From NCBI RefSeq assembly GCF_900637055.1, contig NZ_LR134338.1, positions 6,225,501 to 6,289,500 on the forward strand: 64,000 bases of DNA. The letters are read 5' to 3'. Below, in pieces: positions 16,520 to 25,486 of this stretch. Every line of letters starts with the position of its first letter. Positions within the stretch are counted from its first letter, which is position 1. Under the pieces are notes generated by a model. The model was not told the DNA's origin. It ran no database searches and saw only the letters and a program-made list of their open reading frames with translations. Source of the DNA: Brevibacillus brevis (GTDB taxonomy: Bacteria > Bacillota > Bacilli > Brevibacillales > Brevibacillaceae). A program made the translations under genes and the position numbers.

Positions 16520-17242
16520 TTACGAAACCGCAATAACCGCATCCAATGCGATCAACGCTTCTGCTTCAATGGCTTTTGCCATTACATCGGTGTGGGGGTT
16601 ATACGATTCGAGCAGGTCTGCATCTGCATACCCGTCAATCGCCAAAATAGAGCCTGCCTTCATACCGCGAAGTGCCGCAATCACGAACAGAGCGGTGTTT
16701 TCCATCTCGACTGCCAAAACACCAGCTTTTTGGTACAGTTTGTGCGGGAATTCCAACACTCCACTGTAAAAGACATCAAGTGTCAGCGTGATTCCTTCAA
16801 ATACCTTCAAGTCTGATGCGTTTGCTCCCGCTGCTTGTACGAGTGCATCCACGACATGGCGATTGGCAACAGCCGGGAATCCCGCCGGAACCAATTGACT
16901 GGTCAAGCCGTCTTGGCGAACCGCTGCGGAGCTGATAACGAGGCTGCCTGTCTCGATTTCTTTTTGGTATGACCCGGCAGTTCCTACACGAATGATGACC
17001 TGAGCGCCGCCCTTCGCTAGCTCCTCGAAGCATACGGCTGCTCCAGGTGCACCTACACCATGGCTCACTACCGCTACCTCGACGCCTTTCCAAGTACCCG
17101 CATAGCTGTGATACTCGCGGTTTTCCCCGATTTGACGCTGATCGTCGAGTTTCGAAGCAATCAAGGCTGCACGTTTTGGATCACCGCACACGATGACGCG
17201 TTTGGGCAGTTGTTCTGGATCTACCTTTAGATTCGTCAACAT
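16520..17242 (-). CDS. Nucleoside phosphorylase (uridine phosphorylase-like)
   Basis: The 240-residue protein belongs to the hexameric NP-I family, which cleaves nucleosides with phosphate to a base and ribose 1-phosphate. It has VIVCGDPKRA (phosphate loop, residues 18-27), VVSHGVGAPGAAVCFEELAKGG, VIIRVGTAGSYQKEI and the ribose-binding VEMENTALF. These look closest to uridine phosphorylase, though MTA/SAH nucleosidases and purine phosphorylases share the fold. The ATG at 17242 lies one base after the stop of the preceding gene with AAGGAG ten bases upstream. It is the last gene of an S-box-controlled nucleoside importer operon, so the substrate may be a SAM-derived nucleoside. Confidence 0.85.
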   Translation of the reverse strand: MLTNLKVDPEQLPKRVIVCGDPKRAALIASKLDDQRQIGENREYHSYAGTWKGVEVAVVSHGVGAPGAAVCFEELAKGGAQVIIRVGTAGSYQKEIETGSLVISSAAVRQDGLTSQLVPAGFPAVANRHVVDALVQAAGANASDLKVFEGITLTLDVFYSGVLEFPHKLYQKAGVLAVEMENTALFVIAALRGMKAGSILAIDGYADADLLESYNPHTDVMAKAIEAEALIALDAVIAVS

Positions 17243-17243
17243 C

Positions 17244-17912
17244 TCAATCGAACTCCTTTTTCTCCCACTCATCCTCTGGTATCGGCAACGCTTCGCCGGA
17301 GAACCGCTCTTCGCGAAACGGGTCTGCGATCAAGTGAAAACCATTTTGCTCCCAGAAGCCGGGCTTGTTTTCCGTCATAAATTCAATTCCTCTGATCCAC
17401 TTTACGCTTTTCCAAAAATACAGATGAGGAACAACCAGGCGAAGCGGCCAACCGTGCTTGTCCGTCAGTCGCTCTCCATCAAAGGAGTGAGCCAGCAGCA
17501 CATCATCATGCTCCAGATCAGCAAGCGGCACATTGGCGGTATAGTCGTGATCACCGTGCAGCATGACGAAGTTCGCCCCCGGAGTCACGCCAATCGCCTG
17601 TAGAAAATCACGAAAACGCACGCCTGTAAAGGCATTGTCAAAACGGGACCAGCGCGTCACGCAGTGAATGTCGCTCGTCACTGTCACCTGCGGCATCGCC
17701 ATGATCTCTTCGTAAGTGAGCGTCACTTCCCGGTCTACCTCACCGAAAACGCGCAGCGTCCATTCGTTCATGTCATACACTGGCACGTCTCCCTCATGTA
17801 AAATGGGAAAGCGCTCTGTCAGGATTTGTCCTGGCGGAAGTCGTCTGGCGAGTCCCGGTCCCACTGGGGCGGGTACCTTCATTCTTTTGATTCGATCTGC
17901 CTTGTTGTTCAT
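17244..17912 (-). CDS. Sulfite oxidase-like molybdopterin oxidoreductase (YuiH-type)
   Basis: This 222-residue protein carries the molybdopterin-binding SUOX fold. TSDIHCVTRWSRFD holds the conserved molybdenum-ligand Cys84, followed by FTGVRFRDFL, NVPLADLEHDDVLLAHSFDGERLTDKHGWPLRLVVPHLYFWKSVKWI. No Tat or Sec signal is visible, so it is probably cytoplasmic. The family oxidises sulfite or reduces sulfoxides; the true substrate here is unknown. It sits between an importer permease and a nucleoside phosphorylase in an S-box operon, and its stop is one base from the next start, which argues for a linked role. Confidence 0.85.
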   Translation of the reverse strand: MNNKADRIKRMKVPAPVGPGLARRLPPGQILTERFPILHEGDVPVYDMNEWTLRVFGEVDREVTLTYEEIMAMPQVTVTSDIHCVTRWSRFDNAFTGVRFRDFLQAIGVTPGANFVMLHGDHDYTANVPLADLEHDDVLLAHSFDGERLTDKHGWPLRLVVPHLYFWKSVKWIRGIEFMTENKPGFWEQNGFHLIADPFREERFSGEALPIPEDEWEKKEFD

Positions 17913-17952
17913 CTCGCATTTCCCCTGTCTTCGTGTCTATCATGCTTATGGA

Positions 17953-18867
17953 TTAACGGGTGCTCTGCCGATTGTTGCTGCCGATCTGACTCTTGTTTTT
18001 CAAGAAGAACATCGCGGCAATCGTCAGCACGTATGGCAGCATAGCCGTGAATTGCGTCGGAAGCGAAAAGCCCTGCAAACGAATACTAAGGACATCCATC
18101 AATCCGAACAAAAAGCTCGAAGCCAAAATACCGAGTGGATGCGACTGCCCCATCATCATCGCCACCAATGCGATAAAGCCCCGACCAGCCGTCATCCCTT
18201 CTGTAAACATCGTGACTTGCCCCAGGGAAAGCTGTGCCCCTGCAATCCCGCACAATGCGCCACTCATCACTATCGCCAGCACCTGAAGTCCCGTCACTTT
18301 CAGACCGAGACTGCGTGCCGCAACGGGATTCAGACCAACTGCGAGGACGCGGAAGCCCGTAACCGTCCGATAAAAGAACACATACAACAGAATCGCAGCC
18401 AAAAACGCAAAATACACGAGAGGCGAATGACCAGAGACAATGCCTCCGATGACCGGAATATCGTGAATGAAAGGAATCTCGACGGTTGGCAAGCCAGCCA
18501 TATCCTTATCGTAAAACGCACCTTTGACACCGAAGATCGCCCGCAGTGCAAATGTCGTCAACCCCAGCGCGAGAAAGTTAATCGCCACACCGACGACGAT
18601 TTCATTCGCCCTAAGCTTGATCGTCATGTAGGCGAATAAAAGAGAAAAGACAATGCTGACCAGCGCTGCAATCAAAACGGCCAAAAAGAGATTCCCGGTA
18701 AAATGATTGCCGACAATCGCGGAAAAGGCACCGACCAGCACCAAGCCCTCCAAACCAACATTAAAAATTCCGACACGTGCGCAGAGCGCTCCACCCAAAG
18801 CTGCCAACAAGATCGGCGTGACCATCCGAATGGTAGAACTGAGGAGGGACCAATCAAAGAGCTCCAT
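17953..18867 (-). CDS. nupQ: Nucleoside-type ABC transporter permease (NupQ/YufQ-like)
   Basis: This is a 304-residue permease of the branched-chain/BMP superfamily with about eight to ten membrane segments. MVTPILLAALGGALCARVGIFNVGLEGLVLVGAFSA is the conserved N-terminal pattern of NupQ. The segment AARSLGLKVTGLQVLAIVMSGALCGIAGAQLSLG is the ATPase-contact region. It forms the membrane channel with the NupP-like protein. Its ATG at 18867 overlaps the nupP-like stop by 14 bases, with GGAGGGG upstream. Confidence 0.9.
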   Translation of the reverse strand: MELFDWSLLSSTIRMVTPILLAALGGALCARVGIFNVGLEGLVLVGAFSAIVGNHFTGNLFLAVLIAALVSIVFSLLFAYMTIKLRANEIVVGVAINFLALGLTTFALRAIFGVKGAFYDKDMAGLPTVEIPFIHDIPVIGGIVSGHSPLVYFAFLAAILLYVFFYRTVTGFRVLAVGLNPVAARSLGLKVTGLQVLAIVMSGALCGIAGAQLSLGQVTMFTEGMTAGRGFIALVAMMMGQSHPLGILASSFLFGLMDVLSIRLQGFSLPTQFTAMLPYVLTIAAMFFLKNKSQIGSNNRQSTR

Positions 18868-19924
18868 GCGATTCCCCTCCTTTTGCCTTCCGCTTTTTCC
18901 ACCAGTCGTAGCTGAACTTGGCGGAGATGAACAAAATCAATACGGCTTGTATAACACTTGCCAGCTCCAGCGGCACATCCGTATTACGCTCTACACCCAT
19001 GGCTCCTGTCTGAAAAGCAGCAAGCAGGATCGAAGTCACAATGATGCCAAGCGGGTGCGAGTTTGCAAGCAGAGCGGCCATCAGGCCCGTCCAGGCGAAC
19101 CCTGGTACAGTCAGGGCTCCGTCAACAAAACGATAGTGCGCCCCCATTACCTCGACAGTTCCCGCCAACCCAGCCAGTCCACCACTGGCAAACATCCCGG
19201 TTAGCATGACCCGAATCCGATTAATGCCTCCGTATTGAGCAAACAGCGAGTTTTGACCCAGCATCTTCACTTCATAGCCAAAAGGCGTAAAACGAAGTAC
19301 CCAGAACAACAACAGCGCTGCAACGATCGCAAACAAAAACCCTGCATGCACGCTCATCCCCGCAAACAGCTTCGGAAGCCAAGCGCTTTTCTCCAGCATG
19401 ACGGTCTGTGCCAGTGCCGCAGAACCCGAGCGATCCCGGAATGGCTCTGTCACGAGATAGCTCGCAAACAAAACGGCAATATAGTTGAAGAGCAACGTAG
19501 AGATGAGCAACGGAATACGAAAGCGGGCTTCCATAAAGCCTGGCAGCAACGCCCAGAACCCACCGACTGCCATTCCTGCGAAAATACCCGCCACAATTTT
19601 GATCATTCCTGGTGCGGGCAAGTAGATCGCGACTAACGCAGCACTGACGGCACCCAGCACCATTTGCCCTTCCGCCCCCAGGTTGAATACCCCTGCACGA
19701 AATGCGAGGGAAAGACCCAGGGCAATCAGCATGATAGGCGTGGCCCTCGCTAATGTAGACGTAAAGAAATAAAAACTGCCAAAGGCCCCTTTCCACATTT
19801 CCTGGTAGGTGCCCAAGATCGATTCGCCAACCGCAGCAATGACCAGCGCCCCGGTCAACAAACCGATGACGACAGCCAAGAACGGCTGAACCAATGACTT
19901 AGATAGCTCTTTGATTGCTGCCAT
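18854..19924 (-). CDS. nupP: Nucleoside-type ABC transporter permease (NupP/YufP-like)
   Basis: The 356-residue permease has SLAFRAGVFNLGAEGQMVLGAVSAALVAIYLP, the NupP-type motif, and ALTVPGFAWTGLMAALLANSHPLGIIVTSILLAAFQ near the C-terminus. About ten membrane segments are visible. It pairs with the NupQ-like protein. The start at 19924 follows GGGAGGAAGCATTC and overlaps the ATPase gene by 26 bases. Confidence 0.9.
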   Translation of the reverse strand: MAAIKELSKSLVQPFLAVVIGLLTGALVIAAVGESILGTYQEMWKGAFGSFYFFTSTLARATPIMLIALGLSLAFRAGVFNLGAEGQMVLGAVSAALVAIYLPAPGMIKIVAGIFAGMAVGGFWALLPGFMEARFRIPLLISTLLFNYIAVLFASYLVTEPFRDRSGSAALAQTVMLEKSAWLPKLFAGMSVHAGFLFAIVAALLLFWVLRFTPFGYEVKMLGQNSLFAQYGGINRIRVMLTGMFASGGLAGLAGTVEVMGAHYRFVDGALTVPGFAWTGLMAALLANSHPLGIIVTSILLAAFQTGAMGVERNTDVPLELASVIQAVLILFISAKFSYDWWKKRKAKGGESHGAL

Positions 19925-21428
19925 GAATGCTTCCTCCCGCCATGATCACGCTGATTTTTTCTTCGGTTGCCTCCAGGCGTGAAAGCTCTCCAGCGATGCG
20001 CCCTTTATACATGACCAAAATCCTGTCAGACAAGGCGAGAATTTCGGACAACTCGGACGAAACTAACAAGATCCCGTCTCCTTGATTGCGCTTTTCGATC
20101 AATGCCTGATGGATGTACTCCATGGCACCGATATCCACCCCTCGCGTAGGCTCAGCCGCAATCAAAAACGGGGTTTCATGTCCCAGCTCCCTTGCGACGA
20201 TCAGCTTTTGCAAATTTCCCCCTGACAGATTCCCTGCCAGCTCCTGCAATTGCCGGGAGCCTGTCTTAATGGCAAACTGCTCCACCCAGCCTTTTACGAC
20301 TTGGCGGAATTTCTCCCGCAAAACGACGCCGCGGCGGTTGTAAGCAGGCTTTCGCTGATAGCCCATCAACGCATTTTCCTCGACGCTTGAGAGTTTGGCC
20401 GTTCCCCACAGGTAGCGATCCTCCGGAATATGCGCCAAGCCGGCATCCCGAATAGTAGCTACTGATTTGTTCGTCACGTCCTTGCCGCCTAACCGCACCG
20501 TGCCCTCCTGTGCCGCTCGCAAGCCGCTGATCGCTTGCAGCAGCTCGGATTGTCCATTCCCGGAAACACCTGCGATTCCTACAATTTCCCCATGGTGCAC
20601 GGTAAAGCTGACTTGATCGAGCAGTGTCTGCTTTTCTCGAACTGTGAGATTCTCCACCTGCATGAGTGGTCGAGGTTCCAAAGGGATGCGCTCAGAAAGC
20701 TCCTGCAATTCACGTCCAACCATCAGTCTGGCTAAATCGTCCGCATTGGTTTCTGTACGGGAAACCGTTCCCGTCACCTTGCCTCCGCGCAGTACCGTAA
20801 TACGATCCGCTACCTCCATGACTTCCTGCAGCTTATGTGTAATCAAAATGACGCTTTTGCCGCTCTCCGCCAAGTTGCGAATCGTTTGCAAGAGGTCGCG
20901 TACCTCTAGTGGAGTCAGTACAGCGGTCGGCTCGTCCAGCACGATGATATCCGCTCCCTGATACAGGACCTTAAGAATTTCGACCCGTTGCTGTTCCCCA
21001 ATCGAGCAATTCGCTACCTTGGCCTGCGGATGAATCGGAATGCGATACTGCTCACTAAGCGCCTGCACCGTGTCCTCTGCATCATTTCTTTTGAAAAAAC
21101 CCGCTTGCTTCGGCTCGTATCCGATCACGATATTTTCAGTTACACTAAATTCTCCGAAGAGCATAAAGTGCTGGTGAACCATCCCGATTCCATTTCGAAT
21201 CGCGTCCTCTGGTCCGCGAAAAACGACTGGCTTGCCATTTAACACGATCTCTCCCGACGTCGGCTGCTCCATTCCGTACAGCATCCGCATCAGTGTCGTT
21301 TTGCCCGCTCCGTTTTCCCCGACAATCGCGTGGACTTCTCCTGCTGCCAGTGAGAACGACACCTTGTCGTTGGCGGTAAAATCTCCGTACTTCTTGGTCA
21401 TGGCCCTCATTTCCAAGCGATCGGTCAT
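19899..21428 (-). CDS. nupO: Nucleoside-type ABC transporter ATP-binding protein (NupO/YufO-like)
   Basis: This 509-residue protein is a tandem ABC ATPase. The first domain has GENGAGKTTLMRMLYG (Walker A near residue 38), the signature SIGEQQRVEILK and Walker B DIIVLDEPTAVLTP. The second has GVSGNGQSELLQAISG (degenerate Walker A), LSGGNLQKLIVARE and a truncated Walker B AAEPTRGVDIGA. This asymmetry is normal for sugar/nucleoside importers of this type. The ATG at 21428 is chosen over a GTG two codons earlier that lies inside the GGGAGTGGGA ribosome site. It powers the NupP/NupQ-like permease. Confidence 0.92.
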   Translation of the reverse strand: MTDRLEMRAMTKKYGDFTANDKVSFSLAAGEVHAIVGENGAGKTTLMRMLYGMEQPTSGEIVLNGKPVVFRGPEDAIRNGIGMVHQHFMLFGEFSVTENIVIGYEPKQAGFFKRNDAEDTVQALSEQYRIPIHPQAKVANCSIGEQQRVEILKVLYQGADIIVLDEPTAVLTPLEVRDLLQTIRNLAESGKSVILITHKLQEVMEVADRITVLRGGKVTGTVSRTETNADDLARLMVGRELQELSERIPLEPRPLMQVENLTVREKQTLLDQVSFTVHHGEIVGIAGVSGNGQSELLQAISGLRAAQEGTVRLGGKDVTNKSVATIRDAGLAHIPEDRYLWGTAKLSSVEENALMGYQRKPAYNRRGVVLREKFRQVVKGWVEQFAIKTGSRQLQELAGNLSGGNLQKLIVARELGHETPFLIAAEPTRGVDIGAMEYIHQALIEKRNQGDGILLVSSELSEILALSDRILVMYKGRIAGELSRLEATEEKISVIMAGGSIHGSNQRAI

Positions 21429-21468
21429 TCCCACTCCCTCATTTCTGTACGTCCTTTTATGAAAATGG

Positions 21469-21498
21469 AAGACCGACTACACAGCCGTAGTCGGTCAC
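21469..21498 (-). promoter_or_regulatory. Intergenic mRNA hairpin between binding-protein and ATPase genes
   Basis: GACCGACTAC and GTAGTCGGTC pair perfectly across ACAGCC, with no T run. It lies in the 100-base gap after the lipoprotein gene. Such hairpins usually stabilise the upstream mRNA, giving more binding protein than ATPase. Confidence 0.6.
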
Positions 21499-21533
21499 AT
21501 GCATCACTGTGCACAAGCTTTTCACGTACTTGT

Positions 21534-22562
21534 TTAAAACTGGTCTGGTACTTTGCGGGTGCCCACTACAATCTCATCGCTGATCGCTTTCACTTTATCC
21601 ACCACTTCTTGTCCAATAAAAGCGTTCAGAGGCGTTTTGCTTTCGTGTGTGACATAGGTCACGCCAACACCTTTTTCTTTCAAGCCGTACGCCACAACAC
21701 CTGGCTTGAACGTTCCTTCTACAAAGTTCTTCACGGTTTCATAAGCCGCCGCGTCAGTCCCTTTCAATTGGGACAGAACAATATGCTCAGGATCAATCGT
21801 GGTACGGTCTACGTCCTGACCTGCTGTGAAGAAGCCCTTTTCCTTCGCCGCTTCGAAAACGCCAAGGTCGCCTACTGCTGCTGCACCGTTAATGAAGTCT
21901 GCGCCTTTGGAAGCTTGGAGCAAAGCCAATTCCTTCGCTTTTGCCGGGTCAGTGAAGCTTCCTACATAGTTGACCATCAGCTCTGCTTTTGGATTCGTCG
22001 CTTTCAAGCCCTCCTCGAAGCCAACTGTCCATTTTTTCAACTGTGGAATATCAAGAGCGACAACCATACCTACTTTGTTCGTTTTCGTTGCCAGACCTGC
22101 TGCTGCTCCTACCAGGTAAGCCGCTTCCTGCTCGCGGAAGGTAACACTGCGCACGTTTGGCAAATCCACTACCGTATCAATAATCGCAAAATTACGGTCA
22201 GGATTTTCGGTAGCTACTTTTTTCAAGGCATCCTCTGATGTAAAGGAAGAAGTGATGATCAAATCATAATTTTCTGCAACAGCTACGCGCAGATTTTCTT
22301 CAATCGCCCCATGGTCCGTAGATTCAATCGTTTTCACTTCTGCGCCTAGCTCTTGCGCGGCTTTCTTTGCACCCTCATCCATTTGTTGGAAGAACGGATT
22401 CACACCGATTTTCTCGGGCAAAATCAAGGCAATTCGCTTTTTGTCCGCGCCCTCTTGTCCTGCTGCTTGTCCTCCTGGCTGATCTGCAGGTGCGCTAGTG
22501 CCAGTCGAGCACCCTGTTGCCAATACTGCGAATGTCGTTAATGCCAGCAATAACTTCTTCAT
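21534..22562 (-). CDS. nupN: BMP-family nucleoside-binding lipoprotein (NupN/YufN-like)
   Basis: The 342-residue BMP/PnrA-family binding protein has a lipobox LATGCST (lipidated Cys18) and a Gln/Gly/Ala linker. The body KRIALILPEKIGVNPFFQQMDEGAKKAAQELG, SFREQEAAYLVGAAAGLAT and GADFINGAAAVGDLGVFEAAKEKG matches nucleoside-binding PnrA-type proteins. It captures a purine or related nucleoside for the NupOPQ-like importer. It is the first gene of the operon and stands about 160 bases after an S-box terminator, so it should be induced when SAM is low. The ligand is not proven. Confidence 0.9.
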   Translation of the reverse strand: MKKLLLALTTFAVLATGCSTGTSAPADQPGGQAAGQEGADKKRIALILPEKIGVNPFFQQMDEGAKKAAQELGAEVKTIESTDHGAIEENLRVAVAENYDLIITSSFTSEDALKKVATENPDRNFAIIDTVVDLPNVRSVTFREQEAAYLVGAAAGLATKTNKVGMVVALDIPQLKKWTVGFEEGLKATNPKAELMVNYVGSFTDPAKAKELALLQASKGADFINGAAAVGDLGVFEAAKEKGFFTAGQDVDRTTIDPEHIVLSQLKGTDAAAYETVKNFVEGTFKPGVVAYGLKEKGVGVTYVTHESKTPLNAFIGQEVVDKVKAISDEIVVGTRKVPDQF

Positions 22563-22716
22563 GATGTATCTCTCCCTATCCGAACTTTACGTTTTTCTTT
22601 ATCCTATTAGGTAATGTACGGCTTTTTACCCATTTTTTCAATACTATTTACGAATATTCTCTTATAAACTTTATTTATCGTTCGTTTATTCCTTCCTTTC
22701 CTTTTACATATACAAC

Positions 22717-22746
22717 AAAAAAACTCTTCCCGGAGGAAGAGTTTGC
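22717..22746 (-). terminator. S-box expression-platform terminator
   Basis: On the minus strand AAACTCTTCC and GGAAGAGTTT pair across a short loop, followed by seven T. The first arm lies close behind the aptamer end, as expected for SAM-dependent termination. Confidence 0.88.
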
Positions 22747-22764
22747 GTACGTAGCCGTTCTCTT

Positions 22765-22886
22765 CCTCATCTGTCAAAACCATGTTACAGGTTTTGCAGG
22801 AATTGGCACCTTTCTGTTCATGCATAGACATGATCAGTGGTTGCCGGGCATCATCGGGCCAGTCCCTCCGCCGCTCTTGATAAGGT
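22765..22886 (-). ncRNA. SAM-I (S-box) riboswitch
   Basis: On the minus strand the consensus CTTATCAAGAG starts near 22885, followed by GGAGGGACTGGCCC, GATG, CCCGGCAACC, then GGTGCCAATTCCTGCA, and the closing P1 arm CAGATGAG near 22768. This is the full order of S-box landmarks. A terminator follows. The class binds S-adenosylmethionine and terminates transcription when SAM is abundant. Downstream is the nucleoside importer operon, not a classical methionine gene. Confidence 0.95.
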
Positions 22887-22916
22887 AGGTGAATGTATTT
22901 AGTTACAATGGAATTC

Positions 22917-22944
22917 ATTCTAGCAGAACGGTTCAAAAATGCAA
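22917..22944 (-). promoter_or_regulatory. Putative sigma-A promoter of the S-box operon
   Basis: On the minus strand TTGCAT (22944-22939) and TAGAAT (22922-22917) are separated by 16 bases and lie about 30 bases before the aptamer. Confidence 0.6.
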
Positions 22945-23036
22945 TTCTTTTTTCTCAATTCCAAACAGTTCTATTTCGATGCCGAATCAGCTTTCAGAAC
23001 TACTTCGTGATCAAAAGACGACTTTTTAAACAACCT

Positions 23037-24512
23037 TTATTTTACGTGAAAGGTTTGCTGGAGGCGATGAGACAACGTATTCAGCTCACCCAGCTCTTCC
23101 GTAATCTCACGCACTTTTTGATGCTGGTTTTCTGCAGTCGCAAACAGCTCTTCTAAGTTGGCTACCGATTCCTCCGTTACGGCTGTAATGGTCGACATCT
23201 CGATGGCAACTTCGCCGGAACGCACTTTTACCCGGTCCATGCTGGAGCTTACTTGATCAGCTGCTTCTAAGAAAGCCATCATCCCGGCACGCACTGCTTC
23301 GATGGAGGCCACTGTTTTCACGGCCAGCTCTTGGCCTTTTGCAACAGACGTTTCCCCATTGCTCATATGCTGCACCGCATTCTCACTTTCCTGATGGAGA
23401 GATTTCAGAATGTCGGTAATTTCCTGTGTAGCTGTCGCGCTTTGCTCTGCCAGCTTGCGTACCTCATCCGCTACAACAGCAAATCCCCGTCCATGCTCGC
23501 CTGCACGCGCCGATTCAATCGCCGCATTCAGCGCCAAGAGATTCGTTTGTGTCGCGATCTGATTAATAGCGCCGACAATTTCTTCTACGCGATTCGCCTG
23601 TCGATTGAGCTGGTGAATCGTAGAGGCTGCTACATTAACTGCCTGCACAATTTGCTCCATCTGCGAGGACAGCTCGTTCATCATCTGAACGCTTTCTGTC
23701 AAACGACGGTTGTTTTGTTGCGATTCCGTTTTCATTGCGTTTGTCTGTGTTGTAACTGCCTCGATTTCCTGGTCGATGGATTGAACCTCTTCTTCGATTT
23801 TCACCGTTGAATTCGCCTGCGATTCCATACCGACGGCGACTTCCTTGAAGGCTACCATCATTTCATCTGTATTGCGCTTTGTACCTTCCGCATGCTCATG
23901 CACATGATCGCTTGTACGATCCAGCTGCTCCGTCATTTGCTGGATGTTCAAAAGCATTTCTCCCAGACGGCGCTCCTTCTCTTCTGCTTCCTGCCTTGCG
24001 TCGTGCGCTTTTTGCAGGGAAGCTTGTCCGGCGAGACATAGATACGTGACGGCTCCCATCATCATGAGAATGGCTACGATACGCACGCCCAGATTGAGCT
24101 CCGAAAAATCACCGTTGAAAATCTCATAGGTTCCCGTATAAAACCCGACAACGGTGACGATGATTTGGGCAATTCCCGCTGTTACTACCAGTTTCCAGTC
24201 CAAATAGGCTGCCAAAAAGCCCATGACGATGAAGGCGAGGAACGAAACCTCCTGGTAAGTGGTAAAGTGATCGAATGAAATCGCATAAAACATGAGTCCG
24301 ATTGCTACCAGATAACGAATCACATGACTATCTTTGCGAATGAAATAATACGGCGAAACAATTAAAGTGACCAGCAATCCCAAGGACGTCACTTTCCAGA
24401 AGTTCACATCCATTTGGTAGGCAATGAGTCCCGCCATCCACAAATGATTCCATAGGATAAAAATCATAAAGCCTTCTTTGTCAGTCAAGGTATTGCGAAT
24501 CAATTGAATCAT
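23037..24512 (-). CDS. Methyl-accepting chemotaxis protein with polytopic membrane domain, no HAMP
   Basis: The 491-residue protein starts with about six hydrophobic helices (residues 16-165) and no extracellular sensor. A coiled coil follows, then the signalling tip ATQTNLLALNAAIESARAGEHGRGFAVVADEVRKLAEQS at about residue 325. No HAMP domain is evident. Such receptors may sense membrane state or an intracellular cue. The ATG at 24512 follows GGGGGCAATT. It reads toward the nupN-like operon, and the S-box promoter lies just past its stop, without an obvious strong terminator in between. Confidence 0.92.
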   Translation of the reverse strand: MIQLIRNTLTDKEGFMIFILWNHLWMAGLIAYQMDVNFWKVTSLGLLVTLIVSPYYFIRKDSHVIRYLVAIGLMFYAISFDHFTTYQEVSFLAFIVMGFLAAYLDWKLVVTAGIAQIIVTVVGFYTGTYEIFNGDFSELNLGVRIVAILMMMGAVTYLCLAGQASLQKAHDARQEAEEKERRLGEMLLNIQQMTEQLDRTSDHVHEHAEGTKRNTDEMMVAFKEVAVGMESQANSTVKIEEEVQSIDQEIEAVTTQTNAMKTESQQNNRRLTESVQMMNELSSQMEQIVQAVNVAASTIHQLNRQANRVEEIVGAINQIATQTNLLALNAAIESARAGEHGRGFAVVADEVRKLAEQSATATQEITDILKSLHQESENAVQHMSNGETSVAKGQELAVKTVASIEAVRAGMMAFLEAADQVSSSMDRVKVRSGEVAIEMSTITAVTEESVANLEELFATAENQHQKVREITEELGELNTLSHRLQQTFHVK

Positions 24513-24667
24513 AATTGCCCCCCTTTTCCCTATTACTTATGTATCGGATTCTTTCCCCATTATATAGCCAAACCTTTGCCAAATTTGTGAAAAAAGTGAG
24601 AACAGCCAAAAACAATTTCGAATAGGCTATTACACAACTTACATGTACAGGAGGCAAACGGAGAAAA

Positions 24668-25285
24668 GTGGAACTCAATCAATTGCCAGCTACCGTGCTG
24701 ACACGGACAATTAGCCGTCCGAACACGACGATTTACTACCCCCAATTGGCAGGCCTAGCCAATCAGCAAGCGGAAAAAGATATCAACCGGGCGATTTCTC
24801 AAACGGTTCAAGGCTTAATTCACGAGCAGCAACGGGTCCAGGTACCGGGAAATACACAAATGCAAGGCAGCTTCGAAATCAAGACAAACGAACGCGGCAT
24901 TTTCAGCGTCATGTTGAGCAACTACGCCTACACACCGCAAATGGCTCACGGCATGACCTTCCTCGGGTCGATCACCGCAGATATCCAAACAGGCAAGCTG
25001 TATACGCTGCGTGAATTATTCAAGCCAGGAAGCGATTACGTCAAGGTGATTTCCGAAAACATCAAGCGCCAAATCAAAGAAAGAAGCATCCCCACACTCA
25101 ATGGCTTTACGTCGATTAAGCCCGATCAGGATTATTACGTCGCCGACAAAGCACTGGTCATCTACTTCCAGCTGTACGAAATTACGCCTTACTACGTCGG
25201 TTTCCCTATGTTCCCCATTTCGGTCTATGAACTGGAGCCGCTCATCAATGAAAAAGGTCCACTGCGTATCTTGTCCGCAGATTAA
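24668..25285 (+). CDS. DUF3298/DUF4163 protein (RsiV-like extracellular domain)
   Basis: The 205-residue protein has FEIKTNERGIFSVMLSNYAYTPQMAHGMTFLGSITADIQTGKLYTLRELFKPGSDY and a C-terminal PDQDYYVADKALVIYFQLYEITPYYVGFP, the hallmark of the DUF4163-DUF3298 fold, which in RsiV binds lysozyme. Here there is no signal peptide or membrane anchor in the frame, so its cell location is unclear. The GTG at 24668 has GGAG six bases upstream. It is divergent from a chemoreceptor and lies ahead of a MarR gene, but it probably has its own transcript. Confidence 0.75.
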   Translation: MELNQLPATVLTRTISRPNTTIYYPQLAGLANQQAEKDINRAISQTVQGLIHEQQRVQVPGNTQMQGSFEIKTNERGIFSVMLSNYAYTPQMAHGMTFLGSITADIQTGKLYTLRELFKPGSDYVKVISENIKRQIKERSIPTLNGFTSIKPDQDYYVADKALVIYFQLYEITPYYVGFPMFPISVYELEPLINEKGPLRILSAD

Positions 25286-25486
25286 TGCATCACTGTATTT
25301 TTCAGCCAGGTGAGTGTCTTCTTTCATGACACTCGCCTGATTCTATTTGTGTCAGAAAATCCATTATTTCGCCATCGAATAAACATTTACTTATATGTCC
25401 ATAACTGCTAGTATGTTAGTATCCATATTTACTTAAGCAATAAAGTGTACGATATATCGGACCAGCTTTCCTGGAGGTATATACTC

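Noticed and set aside
17716..18639. 307-codon plus-strand frame opposite nupQ and the molybdoenzyme
   Set aside because: It spans two real genes on the other strand and has a low-complexity, basic composition typical of antisense reading.
22607..22936. 109-codon open frame on the minus strand upstream of the nupN-like gene
   Set aside because: It overlaps the SAM-I riboswitch and its terminator; the protein-like reading comes from the structured RNA region.
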